Assembly: GCF_001613165.1 (NCBI RefSeq)
Contig: NZ_BDBV01000110.1
Span: forward strand, 1-46,904
DNA: 46,904 bases
Source of the DNA: Nocardia mexicana NBRC 108244
Lineage (GTDB): Bacteria > Actinomycetota > Actinomycetes > Mycobacteriales > Mycobacteriaceae
Direction of reading: 5' to 3'
Part shown: piece after piece, positions 7,217 through 15,362 of the stretch
Numbering within the stretch: position 1 is the first letter of the stretch
Layout of the letters: each line of letters begins with the position of its first letter
Notes under the pieces: model-generated
Seen by the model: the letters and a program-made list of their open reading frames with translations, nothing else
Told to the model about the DNA's origin: nothing
The model's database searches: none
Program-made: the position numbers and the translations under genes

Positions 7217-8905
7217 ATGGCGGGCGTCGGTGACAGGATTGCGGGCCGATACACACTGCGGGAGGTGTTCACCCGGGGCGGCGAGGGGATCGTCTGGCGG
7301 GCCACGGACGAAGACCTGGATCGGGATGTGGTACTCAAATGTCCCCGCTCCGACGATGCCGAGGGCGCGGCGCGATTGCGCACCGCCGCGCGCAATGCGG
7401 CGGCGCTGCGGCATCCGAATATCGTTGGCGTGCACAATATCTTCGAGCACGACGGTGTCTGCTGGCTGGTCATGGAGTATGTTCCCGGCCGCTCGCTCGC
7501 CGAGATCGCGCGCCGGGAGCGGAAACTCGACCCGCCGCACGCCGCCGCGGTCGGCGAGCAGATCGCGGGCGCATTGGCGCACTGTCATGATCGCGGCATC
7601 CTGCACTGCGATGTGTCGCCGGAGAACATCATCGTCACGGCCGACGGCGACGCCCTGCTGACCGACTTCGGCAGCTCCCTGGACCTGCGCAGCGCCGGGA
7701 CGGGCGAAATGCCGAAAGCCGATGCGGCCCGGGGGAAGTGGCAGTATCTGGCGCCCGAGGTCGAGCGCGGCGGGCCCGCGAGCCCCAAGTCTGATGTGTT
7801 CGCGCTCGGCGCCTCGCTACTCGCCGTGACGGCCCGGCGGCGGCGCCCCGGGCCGCTCGACGCGCTGCTGACCCAGTTGACTCCGACCGGCCCGAATCAC
7901 CGTCCGACGGCGGCGACCGCCGCGGCACGCTTCGCGCGCCTCGAACAGCCCCCGCGCGGGTGGGATCGCGCGGTGCTGCGCCGGGTGGCTCTCGGCGCCG
8001 CGGAATTGGCCGCTGTGGCACTGATAGTCGCGGCCGGGGTGGCCATGCCGGTCACCGCGGCGACCGACCTGTTCGGCGACCCGCAGACGGCCGACCCGTG
8101 CGCACTGGTCGATCCGGCGTCACTGGCCGAGTTCGGGCGGATCGACCTGACCACCGACGAAGGCAATTTCGACACCTGCGATCTGCGGGTGCGGGCGTGG
8201 GGGGAAGATTTCCATCCGGACATCGGCCGGGTCCGCCTGACGCTGACCATGCAGGCGCCCGCGCAGACCTCGCACGTCATGCTCACCCACGCGGGCAATG
8301 TCACCATCGTCTCCGAACCGGCCAGTGGCGCCAGATGCGTTCGGACGCTGATGCTTTCGAGCGGTGGAAACGTGGAGATCACCGGCGAGCGGCGGCTGCC
8401 CGACGGGCCCGATCCCTGCGCGCTGGCCGACGCCGCCGTCGAGTACGCGCGAAATGTGCTGTGGCACGGCCCGATTCCCCGCCGTCCCAGCCCGTTCCCG
8501 GCGGAGTCGCTGGCCCGTCACGAGGCCTGCGCCCTGGTCGACGCGGCGACCCTCGCCAAGGTGGCGGGCGTCGACGCGACGCACCCGTCCGCCGGATTCG
8601 GCCAGTGGTCCTGCCGCTGGGACAGCACCATCAACGGCCATGTCACGGTCCGCTACGACCGCGATTCACCGAAGACCGCCGCGGCGGGGCAGCCGCTGAC
8701 CCTCGCCGGGCTGCCCAGCTTCCGCCGTGCGGAGGAGAACGACGACTGCATCGTGCAGATCCAATATCGGAGCTTCCGGGCGACCTCCGGCGGCGACCGG
8801 GCGGAGATCGTGGTGGTCAAGTTCTCGGGGGTGCGGCCACCGGCGCCGCGCTGCGAGACCGTGACCGACGTGGCGACCACCGTCGCGGCCAGCCTGACCC
8901 GATGA
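7217..8905 (+). CDS. Atypical transmembrane Ser/Thr protein kinase with duplicated extracytoplasmic domain
   Basis: Predicted membrane kinase, 562 aa. Kinase domain at about 1-245: Lys41 (VVLKC), catalytic Asp132, Asn137 and DFG at 150-152, APE at 179-181. Several canonical features are altered: the first glycine of the P-loop is Thr, the alphaC Glu position is Ala57, HRD reads HCD, and the activation-loop GT-x-x-Y-x-APE reads GKWQYLAPE. One membrane segment (about 255-280) is followed by two related extracytoplasmic modules starting DPCALVDPASL and EACALVDAATL, each with Cys residues and reminiscent of DUF3558. ATG 7217 has GAGGACGG upstream. It is divergent from the lasso operon and followed by an FHA gene. 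Confidence 0.8.
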   Translation: MAGVGDRIAGRYTLREVFTRGGEGIVWRATDEDLDRDVVLKCPRSDDAEGAARLRTAARNAAALRHPNIVGVHNIFEHDGVCWLVMEYVPGRSLAEIARRERKLDPPHAAAVGEQIAGALAHCHDRGILHCDVSPENIIVTADGDALLTDFGSSLDLRSAGTGEMPKADAARGKWQYLAPEVERGGPASPKSDVFALGASLLAVTARRRRPGPLDALLTQLTPTGPNHRPTAATAAARFARLEQPPRGWDRAVLRRVALGAAELAAVALIVAAGVAMPVTAATDLFGDPQTADPCALVDPASLAEFGRIDLTTDEGNFDTCDLRVRAWGEDFHPDIGRVRLTLTMQAPAQTSHVMLTHAGNVTIVSEPASGARCVRTLMLSSGGNVEITGERRLPDGPDPCALADAAVEYARNVLWHGPIPRRPSPFPAESLARHEACALVDAATLAKVAGVDATHPSAGFGQWSCRWDSTINGHVTVRYDRDSPKTAAAGQPLTLAGLPSFRRAEENDDCIVQIQYRSFRATSGGDRAEIVVVKFSGVRPPAPRCETVTDVATTVAASLTR

Positions 8906-8968
8906 CGTGCGCGGACCGGTCCGGTGCGGGCCGTGTGAGGCTCGGATCCCAACCGTAGGGAGGATGTC

Positions 8969-9799
8969 GTGCAGCAGAGAGCGGGTACGCCCGGACGTCG
9001 CGGCGTGTATGCACTGTCCGTATCGCAACACGGGCTGGCCAGAGGGGTCGGTGACGCGGAACCGGGCACGATCTCGGTGCTGTCGACGGCGGGCGGCGTG
9101 TGCGGGACCCCGGACGAGGGGAATGTCATCGAGTTCGGCCGCAACGTCGAGCAGGTCGATGTCGGGGTCGGCCAGGACGACCTGCGGATCAGCCGGGTGC
9201 ACGGCAGCCTGGCGTTCCGTGAGCGCTGCTGGCAGCTCAGCAACACCGGCAGCGTGCCGATCCGGCTGCCCGACGCCCGGATGGTGTTCGAGGGCGAGGA
9301 GCCGTTCCCCCTGTGCACCGGCTACACCCCGATGTTCATTCGCGGATCCCACAATCGGGAGCATCTGCTGGAGGTCTACGTGACCGGCGTCGACGGCGCC
9401 CTCCCCGCGCCCCGGCACGAGCATGTGACCGACGCGCCCAGGCCGTGGCCGCTGGAACCGGAGGAGAAGCTGGTGCTGGTCGCGCTGGGCCAGCGGTATC
9501 TGTACCAGGAGCGCTGGCCGCAGCCGTGGACCTGGAAGGAGACGGCAGCCCTGCTCGTCGCGCTGCAACCGGAGGCGGGCTGGACCGAACGGCACGTCGC
9601 CGACCTGGTCGGTCGGGTCCGAGCGCGCCTGTCGGACAAGCGATATGCCCGCGGTTGCGGCCGGGAGCCGGTCGAGGGGCTGACCCGGGAACAGGTCGGC
9701 GAGCCCATCGGCAACATGCTCAACCACAACCTGCTGCACGAGCTCACCCAGTCGACCACCCTCGTGCCCCGCGACCTGCTCCTGCTCGACGAGCCCTGA
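8969..9799 (+). CDS. FHA domain protein with probable DNA-binding C-terminus
   Basis: Phosphothreonine-binding protein of 276 aa. The FHA core spans about 34-110 with the diagnostic residues Gly57-Arg58, Ser75-Arg-x-His78-Gly and Asn92-x-Gly. The C-terminal part (about 164-270) is helical, with PWTWKETAALL and TERHVADLVGRVRARL suggesting a helix-turn-helix unit; this is inference. The GTG start has AGGGAGGA 5 bases upstream. It follows the kinase by 63 bp and is a natural candidate for its phospho-ligand reader. Confidence 0.78.
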   Translation: MQQRAGTPGRRGVYALSVSQHGLARGVGDAEPGTISVLSTAGGVCGTPDEGNVIEFGRNVEQVDVGVGQDDLRISRVHGSLAFRERCWQLSNTGSVPIRLPDARMVFEGEEPFPLCTGYTPMFIRGSHNREHLLEVYVTGVDGALPAPRHEHVTDAPRPWPLEPEEKLVLVALGQRYLYQERWPQPWTWKETAALLVALQPEAGWTERHVADLVGRVRARLSDKRYARGCGREPVEGLTREQVGEPIGNMLNHNLLHELTQSTTLVPRDLLLLDEP

Positions 9800-9857
9800 A
9801 CCCGAACGGATTTCGGTCACTCGGGCCCCCGGGGTGGCCACGCTAGCGGCGGTCGCG

Positions 9858-9871
9858 CCGGACCGGTCCGG
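9858..9871. promoter_or_regulatory. 14-bp palindrome, related copy at 8912-8923
   Basis: CCGGACCGGTCCGG is a perfect palindrome 54 bp before the small secreted protein gene. Its 12-bp core CGGACCGGTCCG recurs at 8912-8923, just before the FHA gene. The 10-bp centre also occurs elsewhere (24509 and inside a coding region at 32500), so a regulatory role is only a possibility. Confidence 0.25.
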
Positions 9872-9924
9872 GCGTGGGGGAGTGAACATCGGTCCGTGAC
9901 ATTCGGACAACGAGAGGCCCGATC

Positions 9925-10212
9925 ATGACGTTCTTCCGCTCCACCCTGCTCGCTGCCGGGGGCACAGCCCTGGCCGGACTCGCGCTGTGCTCGGCGGCGC
10001 TCGCGGGCGTCTCCACCGCGGGCATGCCCGTCGTGACCGATGCGGTGGTGCTGACATCGCCCGCGGGGGTCGGTGCGATCGCCGGGCCGGTGGCTTCCGG
10101 TTCGGCGCAGCGACCACAGTTCGATCCCGGGCCTTACCCGAGCCTCGAGGACTGTGAACGCGCGCGAGCACGGTACTACGACCCGTCTCAACTGGAATGC
10201 GTACCGGTGTAG
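9925..10212 (+). CDS. Small secreted protein of unknown function
   Basis: Protein of 95 aa with a clear Sec signal peptide: Met-Thr-Phe-Phe-Arg, then a hydrophobic stretch to about residue 27 with an ALA-type cleavage site. The mature part is short and Ala/Gly/Val-rich and ends in a Cys-containing segment, DPGPYPSLEDCERARARYY followed by a second Cys four residues from the end; these two cysteines could form a disulfide. Many actinobacterial genomes encode similar small exported proteins with such a C-terminal Cys pair, without known function. It stands alone between FHA and the ABC pair. Confidence 0.7.
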   Translation: MTFFRSTLLAAGGTALAGLALCSAALAGVSTAGMPVVTDAVVLTSPAGVGAIAGPVASGSAQRPQFDPGPYPSLEDCERARARYYDPSQLECVPV

Positions 10213-10274
10213 CGCCTTTCGATCTCCCGGCCGACCAGTCGGGCGAGGCGTGACCGCTCCCGAACCCGGAGCCC

Positions 10275-10303
10275 GTTGACGGTGGTCGATCGGGAGGTAC
10301 GCT
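10275..10303 (+). promoter_or_regulatory. Sigma70-type promoter of the ABC transporter operon
   Basis: TTGACG (10275-10280) and TACGCT (10298-10303) are separated by 17 bases. Transcription should begin near 10310, inside the palindrome at 10305-10320, about 25 bases before the ATG. Confidence 0.6.
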
Positions 10304-10304
10304 G

Positions 10305-10320
10305 TTCGTACGCGTACGAA
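10305..10320. promoter_or_regulatory. Perfect 16-bp palindromic operator, probably TetR-type
   Basis: TTCGTACGCGTACGAA is fully self-complementary and directly follows the -10 box, so a bound repressor would block transcription start. The TetR-family gene just downstream of the operon (13923-14597) is the obvious candidate regulator. Size and symmetry fit TetR dimers. Confidence 0.65.
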
Positions 10321-10335
10321 AATGACGGGAGAGCG

Positions 10336-12171
10336 ATGACCACCATCGACGTTGCCGAGGTAGGGGAGCGGTCCGCCCCGCCTCGGCCGGATGCCGAATT
10401 CGCGTCGGGGCCGAGTGTGGCGGGGCTCGTGCGCCCCTTCGCCCAGGGTTTCGCTGCCGTCGTCGTCCTGCAGATCGTCGGCGCCGTCGCGGGTCTGGCG
10501 CCACTGCTGGCGGTCGTGGAGTTGGGTCGGGTGCTGTTGTCCCCCGGCCCGATCGATCACGGTCACGTGTGGTTCGTGGTGACCGCCGGTGCCGTCGGCC
10601 TGTTCGTGCGGCTGGTGTGCACCGGCGCGTCATCCGGTGTCGGGCATCTGCTCGACGGCCGGGTGGAGCTCTCGTTTCGCCGACAGTTGGCGGCGCGGCT
10701 GGGGCAGGTGCCGATCGGCTGGTACTCGCGGCGCCGCACCGGTGAGCTGGCGAAGGTGGTCGGGCAGGACGTGAGTACCGTGCACCCGCTCATCGCGCAC
10801 GCGCCCGGCGAGCTGGTGTCCGCATTCGTGGTGCCGCTGGTGTCGCTGATCTACCTGTGCACCGTGGACTGGCGGCTCACGCTGATCACGATGGTTCCGG
10901 TGGTGCTGGCGATCGCGCTGGTGCCACTGATGATGACCCCGAAGCGGCAGCGCGAACAGGTGGACTTCGACGAGGGGATGGGCCGGATCGCGAACGCGGC
11001 CATCGAGTTCGTCCAGGGCATCGCGGTGGTCAAGGCGTTCGGTGGCAGTGCGCGCGTGCACCGGAAATTCCGCACGGCCACAGACGATTTCGCCGATTCC
11101 TTCCTCCGCTGGGCGGTCGGCCTCTCCCCGATCGCCGCGGCCATGCAGCTGGTGCTGTCGCCGCCGTTCGTACTGGTGGTCGTGCTGATCGGCGGGACGG
11201 CACTGATCACGAACGGCGCACTGGCCCCGGCGGACCTGCTGCCCTTCCTGCTGCTGGGGCTGGGGCTGACGGCCCCGGTGGCGGCGCTCGGCCACGGTTT
11301 CGACGATCTGCAGGCCGCCCGCCGCGCGGTGGGACGCATCCGGGATGTGCTTGCGGTGCAGGCACTTCCGGAGCCGAAGCACCCGGTGGCGCCGCAGGGA
11401 CACCGGGTGGAGCTGCGTGACGTTCGATTCGGCTACGACGAGCACGAGGTGCTGCGCGGTATCGATCTGGTGCTGGAGCCCGGGACGGTGACCGCGATCG
11501 TGGGACCGTCGGGCAGCGGAAAATCCACGCTGGTCCAGCTGCTGCCGCGGTTCTTCGACCCGGCCCACGGCGCCGTTCTCCTGGGCGGGGTCGATCTGCG
11601 CGAGCTGGGCAGCCGGGAGCTCTACCGGCAGATCTCCTTCGTCTTCCAGGACGTTCGCCTGCTGCGCGCATCGGTCGCGGACAATATCGCGCTGGCCGTG
11701 CCGCACGCCGACCTGGACGACGTGGTCCGCGTCGCCCGGCTGGCGAATATCCACGACCGAATCCTGCAGCTGCCGCACGGCTACGATTCGGTGATCGGTG
11801 TGGACGCCGAGCTGTCGGGCGGTGAGGCGCAACGGATCTCGCTCGCCCGGGCATTGCTCGCCGATACGCCCGTGCTGGTGCTCGACGAGGCCACCTCCTT
11901 CGCCGATCCGCAGACCGAACACGCGGTGCGCCAAGCGCTCTCGACGCTCGCGGGCGACCGCACGCGGCTGGTCATCGCCCATCGGCTGGAGACCGTCGCC
12001 GACGCCGACACCGTGGTGGTGCTCGAGGACGGAGAGATCGTCGAACGCGGCAGGCCCGCCGAACTGCTGGAGCGCGGCGGCAGGTTCGCGGAGTTCTGGC
12101 GGTCACACCGGTCGGCGATCGCCGACGAGATCGAAATCCACACCGGCGCAATGGGAGACGACCCCCGATGA
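10336..12171 (+). CDS. ABC transporter, fused permease/ATPase, subunit 1 (IrtA-like half)
   Basis: Membrane half-transporter of 611 aa with six helices (about 25-330) and a C-terminal ATPase. Walker A GPSGSGKST is near residue 390, the Q-loop in FVFQDVR, signature LSGGEAQ near 492, and Walker B LVLDEAT near 515, followed by an H-loop (AHRLE). All catalytic residues are present. The GWYSRRRTGEL loop in the coupling region is typical of type IV exporter-fold proteins, including the siderophore importer pair IrtA/IrtB, which it resembles without the N-terminal siderophore-interacting domain. GGGAGAG precedes ATG 10336. The stop overlaps the next gene by 4 bases, so the two should form a heterodimer. 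Substrate unknown: siderophore import or drug/metabolite export. Confidence 0.85.
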   Translation: MTTIDVAEVGERSAPPRPDAEFASGPSVAGLVRPFAQGFAAVVVLQIVGAVAGLAPLLAVVELGRVLLSPGPIDHGHVWFVVTAGAVGLFVRLVCTGASSGVGHLLDGRVELSFRRQLAARLGQVPIGWYSRRRTGELAKVVGQDVSTVHPLIAHAPGELVSAFVVPLVSLIYLCTVDWRLTLITMVPVVLAIALVPLMMTPKRQREQVDFDEGMGRIANAAIEFVQGIAVVKAFGGSARVHRKFRTATDDFADSFLRWAVGLSPIAAAMQLVLSPPFVLVVVLIGGTALITNGALAPADLLPFLLLGLGLTAPVAALGHGFDDLQAARRAVGRIRDVLAVQALPEPKHPVAPQGHRVELRDVRFGYDEHEVLRGIDLVLEPGTVTAIVGPSGSGKSTLVQLLPRFFDPAHGAVLLGGVDLRELGSRELYRQISFVFQDVRLLRASVADNIALAVPHADLDDVVRVARLANIHDRILQLPHGYDSVIGVDAELSGGEAQRISLARALLADTPVLVLDEATSFADPQTEHAVRQALSTLAGDRTRLVIAHRLETVADADTVVVLEDGEIVERGRPAELLERGGRFAEFWRSHRSAIADEIEIHTGAMGDDPR

Positions 12172-13907
12172 TTCGATTGCTACTGCAGGTGCTGGGGCAC
12201 GAGTATGCCCGGCCGGTGCGCCGCACCGTGGCCCTGATGACGGTGACCGCCGTGGCCGAGGGCTTGTCCTACGCGCTGCTGGTTCCGGTGCTGCGGGCAC
12301 TGTTCGGGAGCACGCCCGGCGATGCGCGGCCCTGGCTGGCCGCGTTCGGAGCCGCGGTCGCGGTCTACGCGGTGCTGCGCTATCGCAGCGATCTGTCCGG
12401 ATTCCGCGTCGGCACAACACTGTTGCGCGGCGTGTACCGGCGGCTCGGCGATCATCTGGCCCGCCTGCCCCTCGGCTGGTACTCCGCCGGGCGCGTCGGC
12501 GAGGTGTCGGTGCTGGCCAGTCAGGGTGTCCTGCAGGCGATGAGCGTGATCGCGCACCTGCTGTCACCGCTCATCTCCGCGTCCGTGACGCCGCTGACGA
12601 TCGTCGCCGTGATGCTCGTATTCCATTGGCAGCTGGGGCTGGCCGCGCTGGTCGCCGTCCCGGTGGTGGCGGCGGTCCAGGTGTGGACGGGACGTTCGGT
12701 GGCCGCCACCGATGCCGAGCGTCACGAACGCGGCGACGAGGCGACCGGGCGGGTCATCGAGTACCTGCAGGCCCAGCCGGTGCTGCGGGCCGGTGGCCGG
12801 ACCGCCGAACGCTTCCGGTTCCTCGACGATTCGCTGTCCGAACTCGAGCGCGCGGGTCGTCGCTCGACGCTGTCGGCGCTGCCCGGCATCGTCGGACTGA
12901 CGCTCACGGTGCAGGCGGTGTTCACCGCGCTGCTGGCCCTGGGCGCCTATCTCGCGCTCGGCGGGGCTGGGTTGCCTGGTCGCTCCGCAGGCTCCGCTCC
13001 TGTCGGCGCGGCAGAGGTTTTGGCGATCCTGGTGCTCGCCGCTCGCTGCGCGGATCCGCTGCTGTCGCTGACGGATATCGGCGGCAAGCTGCGCGCCGCC
13101 CGGACCGAGCTGGCCCGGCTCGATGCGGTGTTGCGCACCGAGTCGCTGCCCGAGCCCCGCGAACCGGTCCGGCCGATCCGCCACGACCTGGAGTTCGAGT
13201 CCGTCGCCTTCCGGCACGGCGACCGCACGGTCATCGATGACGTGTCGCTGTCCGTCCCGGCGGGGCAGCGGCTGGCCGTGGTCGGGCCGTCCGGTGCGGG
13301 GAAGAGCACGGTGCTGCAGCTGCTCGCGCGGTTCTACGACGTGGACGCGGGCGCGGTGCGCGTGGGTGGCGTGGATGTGCGCGCGATCGGCACCGAGGCG
13401 CTGATGGAGCAGATCGCCATCGTGTTTCAGAACGTCTATCTCTTCGACGGCACCATCGAGGAGAACGTGCGCCTCGGCCGCCCCGGCGCCGATGCCGCCC
13501 AGGTGCGCGCGGCGGCGACCGCGGCCCGGCTGGACGAGGTGATCGAGCGGCTGCCCGGCGGCTGGTCGGCGCATGTCGGCGAGGGTGGCGCGCTGCTGTC
13601 CGGCGGTGAGCGCCAACGTGTTTCGATCGCCCGCGCGCTGTTGAAGGATGCGCCCATCGTGCTGCTGGACGAGGTGACCTCGGCCCTGGACCCGGTGAAC
13701 GAGGCCGCCGTCCACGACGGTATCGAGCGCCTGATGGCGGGCCGCACCGTGGTGATGGTCGCGCACCGGCTGCGCACCGTGCAGCGCGCCGACCGCATCG
13801 TCTTCCTCGACGGCGGCCGGATCGTCGAGGACGGCACCCACGACGATCTGCTGCGCCAGGGCGGCCGCTACGCCGACTTCTGGAATCTCGCGCCGGCCCG
13901 CCTGTGA
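12168..13907 (+). CDS. ABC transporter, fused permease/ATPase, subunit 2 (IrtB-like half)
   Basis: Second half of the heterodimer, 579 aa, same architecture: helices to about residue 300, Walker A GPSGAGKST near 373, signature LSGGERQ near 476, Walker B IVLLDEV near 498 with catalytic Glu present, and an H-loop AHRL. LDEVTSALD has Val where Ala is common, which is conservative. A Gly/Pro-rich insertion (residues about 264-282, nucleotides 12960-13015) sits in an extracytoplasmic loop. It is translationally coupled to subunit 1 through ATGA. The following gene is a convergent TetR regulator. Confidence 0.85.
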   Translation: MIRLLLQVLGHEYARPVRRTVALMTVTAVAEGLSYALLVPVLRALFGSTPGDARPWLAAFGAAVAVYAVLRYRSDLSGFRVGTTLLRGVYRRLGDHLARLPLGWYSAGRVGEVSVLASQGVLQAMSVIAHLLSPLISASVTPLTIVAVMLVFHWQLGLAALVAVPVVAAVQVWTGRSVAATDAERHERGDEATGRVIEYLQAQPVLRAGGRTAERFRFLDDSLSELERAGRRSTLSALPGIVGLTLTVQAVFTALLALGAYLALGGAGLPGRSAGSAPVGAAEVLAILVLAARCADPLLSLTDIGGKLRAARTELARLDAVLRTESLPEPREPVRPIRHDLEFESVAFRHGDRTVIDDVSLSVPAGQRLAVVGPSGAGKSTVLQLLARFYDVDAGAVRVGGVDVRAIGTEALMEQIAIVFQNVYLFDGTIEENVRLGRPGADAAQVRAAATAARLDEVIERLPGGWSAHVGEGGALLSGGERQRVSIARALLKDAPIVLLDEVTSALDPVNEAAVHDGIERLMAGRTVVMVAHRLRTVQRADRIVFLDGGRIVEDGTHDDLLRQGGRYADFWNLAPARL

Positions 13908-13922
13908 CGGAGATGGGCGGGG

Positions 13923-14597
13923 CTACGGGGCGGGGTGTCTCAGCAGCAAGCCGTCGACGATTGCGGTCAGGCCCAGCCGATGGGTTTGCCGCGTGGTGAG
14001 TTCGTCCCAGCGGTCGGCGACCTCCGCCAGGTGCGGGTAGGTGCCGGTCGCGGCATCGGCGAAGGCTCGGTCCCGATAGACCGGATCGTCGGACCGGGCC
14101 CGGCGGCGTCCGCTGTTCACGCGGATCATGAGGTTGCCGACGATGTAGTACCAGATCGTGCGGTAGACGTCGACGGCCTCCTCGGGGGTGCAGCCGCAGT
14201 CGACGGCGGCGCCGACCATCGTCTCCACGAACCAGAGTGCGGCCGGGGCGAACAGGTCGTCGGCCGTCAGGACCTCGACGATCCAGGCGCGTTCGGAGAG
14301 CAGTTCGTAGAGCAGGACGGCCGTCGCGACCAGTCGTTCCCGGGGGTAGTCGGGCAGGTCCGGGCGCGGGATGTCGCGGGCGTGCGCCTCCAGCACGAGC
14401 AACAGCAGCTCGTCCTTGTCTCGCACGTGGTAGTACAGCGTCATCGGCGCGCTGCCGAGTTCGGTTGCCAGTCGCCGCATCGACAGCTTGTCCGGGCCCT
14501 CGGCCTGCAGGATGCGATCGGCCGCGGCGACGATCGTCTCCAGGGACAACCGCGGCGGGCGGCCGCCGCTCTTCGCACGGGCTCCTTCTGCGGGCAT
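13923..14597 (-). CDS. TetR/AcrR family transcriptional regulator
   Basis: DNA-binding repressor of 224 aa. The N-terminal helix-turn-helix is plain: RLSLETIVAAADRILQ, then LSMRRLATELGSAPMTLYYHVRDKDEL. The C-terminal part resembles the TetR_C domain of Tet-repressor-like proteins and presumably binds a ligand. ATG 14597 is chosen because GGGGAGGA lies 6 bases upstream; longer in-frame starts lack this. It converges on the ABC operon with 15 bp between stops and is the best candidate for the 16-bp palindrome in that operon's promoter. A PPOX-fold gene diverges from it. Confidence 0.85.
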   Translation of the reverse strand: MPAEGARAKSGGRPPRLSLETIVAAADRILQAEGPDKLSMRRLATELGSAPMTLYYHVRDKDELLLLVLEAHARDIPRPDLPDYPRERLVATAVLLYELLSERAWIVEVLTADDLFAPAALWFVETMVGAAVDCGCTPEEAVDVYRTIWYYIVGNLMIRVNSGRRRARSDDPVYRDRAFADAATGTYPHLAEVADRWDELTTRQTHRLGLTAIVDGLLLRHPAP

Positions 14598-14655
14598 CTG
14601 CCCATCCTCCCCGAACGGCGCGGATCGGCCGCCGCCGGTCCCATTCGGCATCGAT

Positions 14656-14667
14656 GCGCATATGCGC
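14656..14667. promoter_or_regulatory. 12-bp palindrome upstream of tetR gene
   Basis: GCGCATATGCGC lies 59 bp upstream of the tetR start on its own strand. It is short, but placed where an autoregulatory or neighbour's operator would be. It is not the same sequence as the ABC operator. Confidence 0.3.
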
Positions 14668-14762
14668 CATTCCGACCAGCGTTGTTGCCGGGTCACCGAG
14701 ATCGCTGGAGTATCGAAGATGGTCGGCCGAAGACGTTCGAGCAGTGTCGGCGGGCGGCCCTC

Positions 14763-14794
14763 CGTAATGCGCAACACAGTTCGTAACGCGCAAC
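14763..14794. promoter_or_regulatory. Two 13-bp direct repeats before PPOX gene
   Basis: CGTAATGCGCAAC (14763-14775) and CGTAACGCGCAAC (14782-14794) match at 12 of 13 positions, 19 bp apart start to start. They end 36 bp before the gene at 14831. They may be paired half-sites of a regulator. TTCGTAACGCG partly resembles the ABC-operator half-site TTCGTACGCG. Confidence 0.4.
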
Positions 14795-14830
14795 TTCGGC
14801 CCCCGATTTCGTCAGCGGAAAGGACCGAAT

Positions 14831-15355
14831 GTGATGCCACCACGAACCCTGATCGACTTACCCACCACCCCCATGCAGGTCGCCCAGCCGGGCCCGCCCC
14901 CGCCGCCGGAATGGGGGCGCCCCGGCGACTCGGAGGCCGCGGCCCTGTGGCAGCAGGCGAAGACGGTGCTGGTCACACGCGTCGTCGGCCCGCAGCAGTT
15001 GCAGACGGTTCCGCGCCTGGTGGTCCCGATCGGCGGCAACCAGCTCGCGTTCCGCGTCTCCTCCCATTCCCCCGAGGCCGGGCAGCTGGCGCACGACGAC
15101 CGGGTGCTCGTGCAACCCGGAGACTGGCGCGGCAACCCCGCGCTCGGAACCCAGCAGCGGCAGGGCCGCGCCCAACTGGTGACCGGCGGCACGCTGCTGC
15201 CGTACGTGCAGTCGGAAATCGACGCCAAATACAAGTGGCGAACGTCCTTGGCGCGCTTCGCTCATCATTTCGCGCGCGGCGCGGCCCCCTACGGCGACGT
15301 CATCGTGCTGGTCACCGTGCACGATCCGGTCCGCATGCTCACGTCGTCGCGCTGA
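14831..15355 (+). CDS. PPOX-fold / F420-dependent nitroreductase-like protein
   Basis: Protein of 174 aa with a split-barrel flavin/F420-binding fold at about 35-135: AKTVLVTRVVGP, then VPRLVVPIGGNQLAFRVSSHS and AHDDRVLVQPGDWRGNPALG, the order seen in PPOX-class F420-dependent oxidoreductases. A proline-rich stretch precedes it. The C-terminal 40 residues (YVQSEIDAKYKWRTSLARF) also fit that group. It should be cytosolic; substrate unknown. GTG 14831 or ATG 14834 can serve as start (AAAGGA upstream). It is divergent from tetR, so TetR may control it. Confidence 0.65.
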   Translation: MMPPRTLIDLPTTPMQVAQPGPPPPPEWGRPGDSEAAALWQQAKTVLVTRVVGPQQLQTVPRLVVPIGGNQLAFRVSSHSPEAGQLAHDDRVLVQPGDWRGNPALGTQQRQGRAQLVTGGTLLPYVQSEIDAKYKWRTSLARFAHHFARGAAPYGDVIVLVTVHDPVRMLTSSR

Positions 15356-15362
15356 GCCCGCC

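Noticed and set aside
10336..13907. ABC pair as the dedicated lasso exporter (D protein)
   Set aside because: Lasso D proteins are usually single half-transporters inside the operon; this is a heterodimeric pair more than 3 kb away with its own promoter and TetR. Kept only as a possibility.
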